From NCBI RefSeq assembly GCF_018873765.1, contig NC_057918.1:8998862-9062861 (forward strand): DNA of 64,000 nucleotides. Reading direction: 5' to 3'. Positions 33,701-47,100 of the stretch are shown here, one piece after another. The position numbers were made by a program, and so were the translations under genes. Position 1 is the first letter of the stretch. Each line of letters opens with the position of its first letter. Origin of the DNA: Telopea speciosissima. Taxonomy: Eukaryota > Streptophyta > Magnoliopsida > Proteales > Proteaceae. The notes below the pieces were generated by a model. It ran no database searches. It saw only the letters and a list, made by a program, of their open reading frames with translations, and was not told the DNA's origin.

Positions 33701-36700
33701 CTACAATGAAGAACATTCTTGCTGTAGTTTTCCAGCAATCACCATGAAATAAGTAGGGTGTTCAATAACTTGCCTGTAGGCCAGGCCAGAAAGCCTGAAG
33801 GCTAGTAAGTTGCCAATAGGTTGCCTTCCCTGTCCTCATGTCAGCTTCATGATACCTGGAATGCATATCGTGTACTTAAATTACATCATATAACTTTTAT
33901 AAGATAATAAAACTATGTAGCAGAAGGAGGAACTCTAAATAACACACAGGCATGCATAAACTTGTGTACCAGAGCTACTAGAGGTCAACAATGTATGAAA
34001 ATTGTATGGGAGAATTACTGTAATTATATTGAGAAATTTCCCCACGTAATACTTTAATCTGCCTAAAGCTCTGCTTCTCCTACTTAAATAAAGTAAGTAA
34101 ATGTGTGTTCTATTCATTATAATCATAGATTTTCAAAAGAGGTAAGTATTAGAGTGGAATATTTCCATTTTATGGTTATACTTTGCAGCTATTAAGTTTA
34201 GAGTATGTATCAACTTCCTGGTAAACTTTCTTTCCTTCTGGACTTGAAAAAAAAAGGGGATATATAGACATAACAACTTCCTTCTTTTTTTCTCTTCTTT
34301 TTTTTTTTTCCTTTTTTTTTTGTGGGGGGGGGGGGGGGGGGGGAAGCTTCATGCAAAAAAGCTAATGAGTAGAAAACAAAAGCCATCCACCTAAACTGGA
34401 AGAGATTTTTTTAGTGCAGTACCATGGTCCATGCCGGAAATATTTCTGTACAGCAAGATAAGCAGACTTGAACATGTCCCAAAACTCATCCTTTCCAAAA
34501 AGAATGTGGGCTTTGATTAGATATTCATAGAAAGAATCGACTCCTACAAGAGATTGGAAATTACCAGCGTGAGAAACTATGTACCTTTACCTGAAGTAAT
34601 ACGGTACAATATTTGAAAACACCACATCTCAACTCTAGCAAAAGTTTTATAAGAAATTGGATCCTACAAACCAACTAAATGAGCATAAAGGAGACAAATA
34701 CAAGATAAGAATGTACCAGCTCCAATTCCAGATGAATACTCTAGCCATTCCCCAGTGACCACGTCCAGTGTTGTGCCTAGGAGATTCAAAGGACTTCGCA
34801 TGCTCCATAGCTTACGAAGGGCACGCAAAGCTGCAGCTTCATATCTGGGGTCACCAGTTAATCGTGATAATGATCCCATTTCAAGGATGAGAGAACCTGA
34901 ATACAGAAATGAAAAATCAGCAAATTTCAGGAGTTGGGCTCTAATTCACAGCTGCATAGTAAATTAAGAACTCCTTACCACACCCAGATGTGCTAGTCTC
35001 AGTAGTCTCATTCTCCATCAGTCCGTGCTGTCCATCACAGAATTTTGTATTGATGCGGATTCAGAAAATTCCTCTTATAAGCAAAACAGGCAATATTAAT
35101 ACTTTCCCAGAATGAAAATAATAGTTTACATGGCGCCTTGTGTAAGAGCAACTAAGTATGGTAATGTGTGAATGCAAGCATAAGTACTTCTGGTAGATGC
35201 ATGATCTAGTACTTCTAATAGCAAGTTAGTTTACATTCTTGTAGTACTAAATGTGAAAGTCACAAGTTCTCTGTTTCATATAGTCTTTGGTGGTGATACC
35301 ATCATACCATTAGCAGCTTAATCACTAATTGCCAAGTCTAGGACTTTAAACAATTCTACCTAGGCATCTAATAAGCTTACAAGGTGAATTAATAGCATTT
35401 TCTGTCATTCTGAGAGAGAGGAATTCAGTAAAAATACTGTCGGCAGCATTAACATTGAAGCCTAGACCTTTTAAAGAAGTATTCTCCCTTAACTAATGTA
35501 TCATCATATAATTACCTTAAGATTGATCCATGCATATGGCAATCCAGTGGGAGTATCGAAAGCACATAGGAAACGTCTCCCTAGATCTTCAGCCAAATTA
35601 AGTAGCTGGTTCTTGTAAATTCCTTGATCCAACCCGTTAGTAGGATCAGTGGCAAGAATATGAGCAGATACAAGCCCTCCAAGAACTCTTATATTGCACT
35701 AGACAGTTGCAAGCAAGAGGGGGAAAAAAACATCAGAAAACTTCATATTTGAAATTTTGAGGATACATCAGAAATGCCCTTTCTTTACTGACAAACTTTA
35801 CAAAGTAAGAATAATGTCATATTATTATGAAGCTTATAGTTAGATACCTCAAACAGATGTATCCTTGCATCAACATCAAAGGTAAGATTTTCAGAAAGCC
35901 AAATAACTGCCCTTTCAAATTCTGAGTAGTTACCCAGTATGACAAGACTGCAAAAAATTACTAAAAAAATAAAGAGTAGAAACTGCCAATCAAAACGATG
36001 ATCAAACAATTTTGTATTAAAAAATTATGAAGATATTAGGAAATTATAAAATTACATCCTGTAGTTATTAGTCATTGTTAAACAGAAACTGATTGAGCAA
36101 ATTGGTAGAATTACTAAATGTCGGCAGCAAAATTTATACAATGCATATAGAAATCAGGATTTTCTTTTCCTTTTTTTTTTTTTTTTTTTTGGGTGGGGGG
36201 GAGTGGGGACTTGTACACTGGAATTGGACCCTCCATCCCAAGTAGGGCTGTAAATGGATCAGATTCGGCTCAGATAGTGCTATATCCGCATCCGCATCCA
36301 ATTAGCTATCGGACGGATTCGGATAGTGCTAAACGGATACGGATCGGATATTTTATCCGTTTACATGTAAATATAGCTTTTCGGATAGCTATAGCCTATC
36401 CGTATCCGCATCCGTTTTGCTTTCGGACGGATTTGGATAGTACTAAACGGATACGGAAACAGATTTCGGCTATTCATTTACACCCCTAATCCCAAGGTGT
36501 TGTCACCAATTGAGCCACTGGATCGACCCAAAAATGGTCAGACAAAATTAAACAATCAAATGGACCCACATAAATATTCTCAGGCACTAAATATTCAAAG
36601 CTATCTTAATAAATATATTATACCTGGACAATGACTCAATAAGTGTCAAGGCTGATCCATTGTAGTTTTGAGGTAGGTGTTCAAGCTGAAAATCAAACAA

Positions 36701-37761
36701 AAAGATGAATGAGGGGAAAGCTCTTTAATTTATAAACACCATATGTGTGGAAACAGTTGCTTAGTAGGTTTTTAAAATAATCCTTACATTCAAATTCCCA
36801 AGCTCACTAAGCGAGTCAGTGAAAGTCTTTGTAAGAGGTTTTAGCTCATCATGCTAAAAAAAATAGAATGTGCAGTCAATAGCTCATATATGAAAAGAAA
36901 AATTACTGACCTTCAATAGTTACTCTGGGGTTCAAACTTACTGGAAATGCATAAGTCATGTAGTTGTTGTAGGCATGATAAAACCTGAAGATGAAATAAA
37001 AAAAATTAAAAAAAAGCTTGTAAATAAAGTGGCATCCATCTTGGATTATCCAAACAAACAGATGTGGACTTCAATAAGATGATAGGTGTTCTTTAACAAA
37101 GTATAGGTCTTGAAGACACTTTACTCTTAGGGCACATATGAGAATTTGTTTTCGAATTTGGTCATGTTTACGGAGTGCATTTGGATTGCCTTCAAACAAA
37201 CTCGGTGCTACTGAACTCCCAATCAAACTAGGAGTTACTGCTCTGGGATTATACAGTGTGCCAACCCTCCCCAACCCCACCCCCTCCTCCCCCTACACAC
37301 CAAAAAAAAATAAAAGGAAAAAAGGAAACCAGAATTTCTCTGCTAACACCAAAAAAATTAAATCCAAAACAACGCATAACAGAATCATGAAGACCCATTA
37401 ACAAAAAAACTCAGGAAAGTGGAAGAAAAACACAACAGCAAACATAAAATTGGGGAATACCACAACGAAAGGAGGAAAAAAGCATTTCCAATAAATCTAA
37501 CATGGGCAAAGCATTAGCCAGAATAGAACATTAGAACCCATGAAATAGAGAAACCAAAACTCGTGAATTTCAATCCGGAAAATCAAAAGGAGTCAGCTGA
37601 TTTACTTACATTTTCCGGACCTTCTCTCTCATAAATATTTTCTTTGCAGCTACACGGGGCTCGGCACCAGAAATGGCCGAGCTGAAGAAGAAGGTGGGAA
37701 AGATGACGAGAAAAAGAACAACCCATGTCCGGAGTCCGATTCTAGATTCGTTAGGCAGCAT
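30739..37761 (-). CDS. MNS5: EDEM-type alpha-mannosidase-like protein MNS5 (GH47), complete, 15 exons
   Basis: MNS4/MNS5 are plant EDEM homologs; they trim mannose from misfolded glycoproteins and mark them for ER-associated degradation. Exons in coding order: 37761-37610, 36984-36942, 36853-36788, 36685-36624, 35947-35848, 35698-35516, 35027-34979, 34896-34717, 34543-34423, 33855-33774, 33373-33288, 33120-33020, 31808-31667, 31561-31411, 30975-30739. Phases all agree, giving 584 residues (Arabidopsis MNS5 is about 570). A hydrophobic signal segment spans residues 11-33, followed by MFYHAYNNYMTYAFP, SENLTFDVDARIHLFE, GSLSRLTGDPRYE, FYEYLIKAHILFG, ATYWQLTSLQAFWPGLQ, KYYPLRPELAEST and HSFFLAETCKYLYLLF, all GH47/EDEM landmarks. 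Six N-glycosylation sequons (NGS, NYS, NLT, NET, NSS, NWT) suit a lumenal protein. Intron 10 has a GC donor (CAG then GCAAGT at 33773). It converges on SAG101-B. Confidence 0.95.
36244..36489. mobile_element. MITE with GGGCTGTAAATGGA-type ends, in MNS5 intron 4
   Basis: The left end TAGGGCTGTAAATGGATC and the right end, on the opposite strand, TTAGGGGTGTAAATGAAT are terminal inverted repeats. The interior repeats CGGATACGGAT- and ATCCGCATCCG-like words in both orientations, which gives strong secondary structure. A poly-T and poly-G tract lies just outside (36171-36200). Confidence 0.65.
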
Positions 37762-38245
37762 GTTTTTTATTGATTCAAAGCCAACAGATGAGATCCGATT
37801 CTCTCGATTCCGTGGGGTGAGAAGTATGAAGAACGAGAAGTAGATGAACTTGACTCATCAGATTAACATAAAACAGAGAGAGCTCGATCACGATCAAAAA
37901 AAGAGAAGGCAAGTAAATCCGAATCAGGACCAGATACGGTATCGTCGGTTCCGATCACAATCTTATTGGCGGACGGAATCGATCGGGCCAATTCTCCTAT
38001 CGATTCACAAACGCCTATTAATTGATTCGAAAAAAGAATTTTCTACTTTTCAACCCAATTTTCTAGTTTTCTTCCAAATCGCTATACCTAGGGAAGTATA
38101 AGGCTGTTTGCCACATGTCACTATGTCAGTACATGAGTTATTTCCACGTGATTTTTTTTGGTAAGAAACTTCCATGTGATTTGGGACTAGGAAAACATCT
38201 CATTAGTATAATTTCAGTTTAAAATGAGTAGAAAAAATGAGTTGA
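37762..38245. other. MNS5 upstream region
   Basis: The likely promoter and leader of MNS5 lie here on the minus strand, but I see no convincing TATA box at the usual distance. The open frame at about 37844-38101 resembles nothing. Confidence 0.3.
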
Positions 38246-38400
38246 GCTCATCTCCAAGGAGGTGTGTGCCCAGGTGCTGCCAGGGGACATCCAACAGTTG
38301 AACTGTGTCGCACACATCTCGGTGCACACCTAGGGATGTGTGCAGCACAGCCCAATGACTTGCAGCGCCCTGGCAATTCCCTGTTCCCTGGAGACGATCA
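38246..38400. mobile_element. Foldback MITE family (TGTGCGGCACAAC type), copy 2
   Basis: CTCATCTCCAAGGAGGTG at the left and TTCCCTGGAGACGATC at the right form the outer arms. GAACTGTGTCGCACACATC and GATGTGTGCAGCACAGCCC form the inner arms. Word order is the same as at 27836-27985 and 61837-61998. Confidence 0.7.
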
Positions 38401-38804
38401 TGATCCAGAAAAAATAGCTAAAATTACAAAAGATTTCATTGTTGTATTTATATTCATCTCCATTAGATTGCGTTTTGGTAATTTTACGAAAACTTTAAAT
38501 CACAGATGAACTAAAATTTGACCATTGAGATGTATGTAGGGACATCTATGATATGGACTAACCTATGTACTCTCAAGTGACAAATAGTGAAGCTTTATAC
38601 AACATAATGATACCTTGAAAGACCAAAAAATTATTAAAGATTCAAAAATTATAAAATAATCATTTTAAAAAACCATACAAATTTATATATCAATATAAAA
38701 AATAAAAAATAAATAAACTATTATGGTGATAAATTATAATTAATAAACAAATGTTAAAATGGATTGGTTGAAACAAAGAATAAATTAAGCACTATGGCAA
38801 AAGG

Positions 38805-39060
38805 CTCTAATCATAGGATTTTTAGGTCATTTTTGGAAAAGGTTGTGTTACCTGATCATGTCACGGGCAAAATGGTCACCTACGGTTGGATTTAGGTTTA
38901 AGATGACAATTAGCTTTTATCATAGAATTTTTTTGTCGTTTTTGGAAAGGTTGTGTTACCCGATCATGCCAAGGGTTAAAAAAAAAAAAAAAAGATCATG
39001 CCAAGGGTGAAATGGTTATTTTTTGTCGTATGCTCTAGAGTCATTTTTTGAAAGATTGTG
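38805..39060. repeat. Imperfect tandem repeat, about 110-base period
   Basis: The phrase GGTTGTGTTACCTGATCATG is followed about 115 bases later by GGTTGTGTTACCCGATCATG, and GATCATGCCAAGGGT occurs twice around an A-run. A third weaker copy begins near 39045. The flanks are very AT-rich. Confidence 0.5.
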
Positions 39061-39395
39061 TTAGCAGTATGGTACCTGTCTCTTTTGTTTTCATAAATAA
39101 CCCTCTTCACCCTTTAAATGATTGTAGGTGGAATAAACGTTGGTAGTGCAAGTGAATGTATATGCAAAGGAAATGAGGACCGGGTTATCCCTTTTTATTT
39201 ACAGGCAAGGAAAATTTTCCTTCATCCATAGTGAAAGATTCACCCGCAAAATCTACCTTAATAATTACCTACCTTCTATATTCCTTTTTCCACCAGGGTT
39301 AAAAGGAAAATGGTTCATTAATATGGAATAGTGTGAATCAAGTTATCCCAAATTTGCAAAATCTAGGGTGCTGGAAAATAAAAGATGAAACCAAG

Positions 39396-39530
39396 TGCCC
39401 GCTTGATAACTTTACGGGTGTTTCTGTTCTGGTTATGTGTCGAAAAACAGCAAAACAATTTTTTCATGTTCTACGTTGAGAAACCGTTTTTGACCCGCTT
39501 GGTAAACCTGTTCTTGGAAACAAGCAAAAC

Positions 39531-39572
<42 letters not shown>

Positions 39573-39864
39573 AACAAAAGAAAATGTTTGGCACACTTTT
39601 CCAATTTTACAAAAGATCGTAGTGAACGAATATAAGAGTTTTTATCCGACACACTTTTCCAAATTTCAGCTAAGAAACGACAGAACATGTTGGACATATT
39701 CTATCAAAAATCTTCCAGGGAGCATAAATTTTGATTTACGTTTCCAAGAACAATCACAAAAAATACTTCATTATCAAACGATTTTTAGGTGCTTTTTCGT
39801 TGCTCTCGTTGCTCAGAACAGAAAAACACGAGAAACTGTTTCTCGTAAGGTTATCAAGCGGGCT
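39396..39864. mobile_element. MITE with TGCCCGCTTGATAAC-type ends
   Basis: The left end GCCCGCTTGATAACTTTACG and the right end, on the opposite strand, GCCCGCTTGATAACCTTACG are an almost perfect 20-base inverted repeat. A poly-T run of 36 bases (39533-39568) sits inside. The internal words TTTCTGTTCTG also occur in both arms. I could not find an exact target duplication. It resembles hAT-like non-autonomous elements. Confidence 0.75.
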
Positions 39865-41180
39865 AGTAAACATTTGGAATGACCTTTGACTCCGTTATGC
39901 TGAAGGATTTCACGCACCGATACAAACCACCCCAAATGCCCTAGTTCTAAGGCATGTGAACTGATTTAATTTAGCGAATTGAACCGAAATCTCATACACT
40001 CATTATTCCCTCAGTAGTCAGTACAGTAGAGCATATCCTCAAGATTCTTTTGGTTAGGAGTACATATCCTGAATTTTTGGATTTGCACTGTCACCAAAAA
40101 TATTACCTTAACTATCAAAATGAGTTCTTTACCAAAAAAAAAAACCTATCAAAATGAGCGCAAAGTACTCATCACGGATTAATGTATAATGATATATGGA
40201 ATTTTCTGTGGAAACTTAGGCAGTGATATATTTGCTTTTATCGCTGAGAATACAAAATCAACTTAGAATGCATACTACTCAAGACCATTGAGATCGCGTA
40301 TAAAAATTTGGCAAATTGAATAAGAATTAGATTGGCATTTACTACTCGGGACCATCGAGGTTGCGTAGAAAATACCTTCATTCACATTCACTCTTAGACT
40401 TTGACCGAATCCTTCCTTTTAAATATCTCCACCCCAAAACATTAGAAGAAGATTTTATCTGGGGTGTCAAGTACATGTTGTACCAATTTGCCCCATCACC
40501 ATTGAGTTCCAACTCCATACTTCACTGTTGCAATATTCCTAGAATACCTTTCAAATCCTTGGGCACAGTCATGACTAAATGGAACGAGTTGCCAGTATAA
40601 AAATTTGTTCATCAGATGGTCGGATGTTTTCTGTCAAGCAGGCTCCCACAAAACAATCAACTGCTGAATCAATGGTAAAGCCCGGCATCGGTGGATAATC
40701 CACACCCCAGAAAGTCGCACCAACATTGATCTTTATGGTTTTAATTGGTGAAATGTATTTTGTAAATTTTGTATGATTTGCTCAGAATTTCTTTAAGTGA
40801 TTGGACCATTTGTACTTTGGATGATACAGTGGCTTTGATTATCTTGGAGGCATGGTCTGACTGGGCGGAATTCACATGCAGAATGGCCTACCAAAAAGAA
40901 AAAATGAAAGACAGAATAAAGGCAAGCATTGATATCCTTTACATGCTAGAGTAACAAAGAATATGCCCAAGGATTTATCTCCACTATTGCTGAACAAACG
41001 GGCTGGACATGAAGGGAGAATACACTCCCAGCCACAACATCTTCACTCAGAAGATGTTTGTTGAAGCTCCCCACAATTCTTCAAAAGAAAATAACCCTAA
41101 AAGATGCAGAAATCAGTCATTTTAGTTAACATCACAAAACATATAATGCAATATACTTTTGTTAGTATGACTTACCATAT
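39865..41180. other. Spacer between the MITE and the ARL1 gene; nothing recognised
   Basis: There is no gene-like frame, tRNA or confident repeat family. Two short phrases (CATACTACTCAAGACCATTG near 40270 and TACTACTCGGGACCATCGAG near 40340) form a minor tandem duplication of about 70 bases. Confidence 0.4.
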
Positions 41181-44100
41181 TCAGCAAGGTTTCCTCTTAT
41201 CCACCTTCAAGTATAGATTATACCATTTCTTCTTTGTCCTATCCCTCATAGGCTTCTTATCTTTTGCTTGCTGATCCTCTTCTACTTTAGACTCCTTGAA
41301 GGAACCTCTGACCTTGCTACTACTCATACTTCGGTTTAAAGGTGGAACAGTTGTGTATGCAGCATGGATTGTGTTCCTTTGCTGAAGAAGTTCATCAATC
41401 TAAAGACGGACGAAAGAACAAACATAAATTTTAGCAGTTCTACTTTAACTGAAACCCCATTTTTTAAACCAAAATTGCTTAACCAGATTGTTCATTGACC
41501 CAGTAGGGAGGTTGGGAGGCAGATCTCAGATTAAAGGGTCTGAGCCACATTTCAAGCAGTTTGAATCATTGTTTCATATATAAGGATACACAAACAATCT
41601 ATCTCTGCATATTTAGTCTCACCTAGAATTTAGATTTTTAGGGTCTCACTCATCAAGATGTAGAGTAGCCCCTTCTGCCTCTACTTTCACAAATAAAAAC
41701 ATTTTAAGCAATTAAAACTCCCCCTTCCCCAAGTATTTTCATGACCTGGGTGAATTAACATGGATTGTCTGCGGGCCTTGGTGCAATGGTAAAAGTTGCT
41801 CCATTGTGACCAAGTGGTCCCAGGTTTGAATCAGGAAACAGCCTCTCTGTAAAAACAGGGGTAAGGCTGCATACATTATGAACTTCTCCAAACCCTGCAG
41901 TGGTGGGAGCCTTGTGCACTGGGTACGCCCTTTTTTAAGGATATCAAATGGTCATACAGTTCATAGTTGTTCTATCAGTAGGAGGTCAAAGATTTGACTT
42001 GATCCGTTCTTCCAAATTGGAAGAGATTCAAACAGTTCAACCACAGAATCATTTACAAGCTTGGTAGCCATGGTTAAAACCATGGAACTAAGTGCAAGTT
42101 TGGAGAACTTTTCAGGCTTCTGCTTCTGGAAGCCCAGAAGACGGCTTCTGGAGTTTAAAGGCAGGCACACACAATTATTTTGTTTGGAAATTTATCTACC
42201 GGACATCCACACAAGCCCAGGGGCACAGCTTCTTGGGCTTCTCTGGAAAAGATCCCAAATGAAATAATTTCGTTGGACCTGCACTTTTGACCTGCAGAAG
42301 CCTGCCCCAGAAGCTTACCAAACATGCACCAAGTCCAAAAAGACCAAGAGAAGTGAACTCACTGACTGCATTTCTTGTGCATATCTACTGGTCATCTCTG
42401 TGAATTGTGCCAAGACCTGTAACACCGCATTAAAGTAAGCGCAAAAAAAGTATAGATTCCTTCAAGTTATAAACAAAATGCTAATGTGTAAAGCCAAACC
42501 TCTCTGTACTCGGTTTCAAATTTAGCAAGCTCCACCCTCTTATTTAAAATTTGAGCTTCCACAGCCCTTAGGTTTTCCTTTTCTTCTGGAAAAGGTGCAG
42601 CACAAAGCACTTCTATTCTGTAGCTAACACTTTTGAAAAAGTTGTCACCTGAAAGCATGTACCAGAATACAGAAAGAGCAATGCTTAGGAGTTAGGTCCA
42701 TTTGGTCACATACCGAGGAAAGTGACATGCCCATCTAGACAAAGTTGCAGAACTAACCATAGACAGCAAAAACATGGGTCCCAGCTTTTAGTTCAGTAAT
42801 TTCACACGGATGAAATCCTTCCAATTTTTTGAAAAAGGCAGCATCAGGTTCCTTTGTAGCTGCTATCTGTATTCAGAAAGCATGCAATTTGATGAAAGAA
42901 AAACAATAGGAAAAGAGATGTTTGGAAGTTCAAGAGTAAGGTAATAAAAGAACTTGCAGTGCCATTATCTCACCGTATTGAGTGGTTGATCTAACCGGTA
43001 AACAGGGAAACCAAAAAAATACATCCCAGCAGATGTGGCCTTTCTTGTTTTTGCACTGTCTTCCTGCACAATGAAGAAGTTTCGCTGTAATATGCCCCAA
43101 AACCCAATCATAATGAAGAAAGTAAATAAATGAAATAAAAACACATTCTATTACAAAATATAACCATGACGGCCAAGGTGAAGAAGAATTGAACAATAAA
43201 AGATTTCCCAAGGGACCTACCTAAATGCCAAATATATTTGCAGCATGGAAACACATATCATGAAGTAGCTTGAATTTTCATATAGAATCAAAACACACAT
43301 ACACAAGGATTCTACTCACAAGGTGTTAGTTCTTTATCTTAATGAGACCAGACGAAGTAGAACAGGCTAGTGTTTCCAAATCTCAGGCAGAACTACAATA
43401 GAAGGGAGGTGGAAAGGGGTAGGATGGATAAAAAAAATTAAGGAATACAAGAGAAAGAGGGAAAGTGTAATGGAGAGCTACTGTTTTGGGAACAGTACTC
43501 ATGAACAGCAACTTCTAGTTAAAAGATAACAAATTGATACAAAAGAGAGAAAAGAGATCGATTTGTTAGGTGGGGAAAAAGAGAGAGAAGAAAGGCAAGA
43601 GGGGCTTTCACTGGTATATATTTGAAATACAATTTCTTTCATTCAACTATAATTGATAGGGAGTTGGTTACTTATGTATAAGAAAAACAAAAGAGAGTTT
43701 CTAAGATGCAAATCCCTTAGGCAACTAGAATAACTTAACTAACAAGGACTCTAAAATACTTAAATAATTAGAAGCCAAAATCTTCAAGTCTACATAACTT
43801 TGGCTCCAAACAATTCAGAAAAACAGCTCTTTAATGACTAAACTAAGGCCAACTACACTACCAAATGATCCCAATACTAATTAAATATCTATTACCTTTA
43901 GATCCCCACTTTTGAGCCCTAAATAGTCCATTACAAATAAACCTAAAGAATTAAAAGCCCATACCTAATAGATATCAAAATAGGACCAAATTTTGGAACA
44001 GGCCTGCATTACCAAAACCAACCATTTACAGCAGTAAGGTAAATGGACAATCCCAGATGCAAATCAATATAAACTTAGATATGCTGTATTGATGGAGCAT

Positions 44101-47100
44101 GCAGATACAAAAAACATTGCCAGGAAGATGTTAAACCCGGGTGTAACTACCAGGTCTGCTACACAACTTGTCTAGATTCAGACTGATTCATATTTTTTCA
44201 GATACGTCTTCATAAGTATTTTGTGCATGGGAGACTTGTTGGTTTCTATATTCACAAATTCATTGCTCTTTCTTCTTCCTCTCAACCAATAAATATAATG
44301 CATTTGATCACATTCTAAGTGGCTTTAAGTCCATTATTAATTATAAGTGGCATCAATTCCCTCGTTATACCTTGTTTAAGGAAAACAAAAAGCTCCCAAC
44401 AGGCCAAGTCCAATTAAACGATTCACTCATTAGGCTAATTGATCTAAATCATACAGTATAACTTCAATAGGATTACAAGTCTGAAGCAGACATAGCTATC
44501 TTAGGTGTCAGCATCTTTTTTTTTCTAATCTTTTCACTATTGGAAGAAGAAATGCTTGTAGAACAAAAGGATATAAGGAGCCAAGTAGGCTCCAAAAGTC
44601 AAAGATAGAATTGCCACACAACCAACCCAATAAATTCTTAGATCTCAAACAAAAGTCTACTTCGTCACCTCTACATTAATAACCTCACTCCCCACCTTAA
44701 TGTTGAGGGTCGATGTCTTGTATTCTGTAGTTTGGGTTGTTGGCTGCCTCCATAGAGCTTGAGGCATGTTTTACATGGGGTAATTATGGAATTTTGTATC
44801 TATTTGCCTCCCTTTAAACTATTAGCGATGAGGGGTTTTTAGGGTTACGGGGGAATTCTTTGTAAACACAAAGAGGCATGAGGAAGAGACCTTGTAATCC
44901 CTATCTTCTCCATTGCTATTGAAGACTGCTCTCATCTTGTCACACTATTAATGACAGAAAGGCACCTTTCGAAGAAGAGGCAAAGAGTGGGAGAGGAAGG
45001 ACAGAACACAACTACGACGACGGAATCGCCTTTTTTTTTTTTTTCCCGTTTCCTTTCATGAGAGAGAGAGAACAAATACAAGGAACAAAAGAAAGGCCAT
45101 AGCAGCAGCAGCATCAACAACAATCAACAAGCAACACCTTCACTTACCAAACAATCCATAACAAGCTTTGCGCAAACTACATAGGTCTTCGTTCCTTTTA
45201 TTTGGGATTGGGAATTTGGTCCTCCATCTCTCGGACTCCTCAACTCTTAACATCATTGGATCCGAATCTCCTCTGCCACCTTCCCTGGTTCAGGGGGAGA
45301 GAGAGAGATGACCGAGGCTTCCAAGATCAAAGTTCAAAATTGCCCGATCTCTCCCTTTTGATTTTCGGTCAGATTTTGCATTTCCTTGTCTTTTGTATTC
45401 TTTCCTGAACTTTTTCACTCAGAAACAATAAAAGATGGAATTGTGAGACTTGAGAGCAGTTAGTCGGGATGGTTGGTCTGTTCAGGCATAGTAAAATCAA
45501 AACTGCATATCCATGCAAACAAATTTGGGTGGGTGTCGTGTGAAACAGCAAAAAAAGGTTGAAATCTTGAAGAGCTAAGCGATAAGAGTCAATCTCAGTC
45601 GACGAAGGCAGAGGGCGATCCGATCGATTTGGACCAAGAGAGTAGTGCGGGGGATTAGGCAGACTGATGAGAATGCCCGGCGCCTGAATTATGCATCAGA
45701 GCTTCACCCAGTCCTGAGATTCCCTATGGTCATCTCCGACTACAACGTCTGAATTCCCAAACCTTCCTCCGTCAAGGAGCAACGTAAGCATCTCCTCCTT
45801 CAAGTATACCTTGCTAGCAAACTTTCTCTCTCCGGGATCAGGCTAACAGATTCTTTCCTCTTCCTCTTCCTTGACCTCCTCCGATGATCATGCCATTATT
45901 GTCACCACCAGCATCATCCAACCCCCCTCACCAGGGAAGCAGAATTCAAGAGCCGTGTCAGTGGACCAGCTGCTGTCACCACGACAGCAAGCATAGCAGC
46001 AATATGATGCCTCCTATTTGGACATCTCTGTCCAAGTCCAACAGCTTATTCCAACAACATTTCCAACTTCTGCATTTCACCTCTCAATCATTGTAACTCC
46101 TCCTTGGTGGCTTCCATCCAAATGAGTCCCTCGCCCTCAACAATGATTGCAACAAGGAGATCATCGAGGGTGGATGTGCTCTGCAACTCCTCTGTTCAAA
46201 ACACGTTTCGGCCACCACGAAGAAGAGAGCCGAGAAAAAATGGGGGAAAAAAATCAATTTATGCTACCTTAACAAGGATTTTCTATATGCTCACTGTTGG
46301 CAATTTGGATTCTAAAATTCAAATGACACATTTACCCATATGTTCAGCTACAATTCTCTTATAAAGTAGGGGCTTTTGAATTGGTTGCAAATCATTTGTA
46401 ACCTAGGAGATGAAATTCAGATGGACCCATATATGATACATATTACTTTGGGTATCAACTATACCTGATAAGTATTAAGTAATATAAGAAAAAGTGAGTG
46501 AGATCTCATGTAATATGTGTTATCAAAAATACCTAGCAAGTATCAAGTATTGATCTGGAGAGTGGAGACAGCCAAAGACGAGGCAATAATCTCTCAATAC
46601 TTCATGTTTTCATATTTATCAGAACGCAATTATATATTGGTACTTCAGTATTACCAAGAGTTACATCTATCTGATCTAATAAATACCTAGCAACTAGCAA
46701 GAATCGAGTATTTGATCCGGAGACATCCACAGACGAGGCGATGATCTCTCAATACTTCATGTTTTCATATTTATCAGAACACAGTTATATATTGTTACTT
46801 CAGTATTACCCAGAGTTACATCTAAGAGAACTCAAGCAAACAATCCAATTAGAGAAATAAAGAAAGCCATAAATACTGCTCAGTACCTGTAATGCAAGGT
46901 ATAATCCACCATTATCATCCTGCTCGAAGTACAAAAGCTGCATAGGTTTTAAACCTTTTAGTAGCAGATCAAGGATGTTCATTTATACACCAGCAATTAT
47001 TTTGCACAAAACAATTTGTCAGAAGAAAATTATGGCCAAAACTTAAGTAAATTTTAAATTTCAATGTTGCAGAACAGACATGCTTAGTGTGCTAGAGAAT

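Noticed and set aside
41771..41937. A tRNA gene
   Set aside because: The A and B boxes belong to an Au SINE; no acceptor stem or anticodon loop can be formed.
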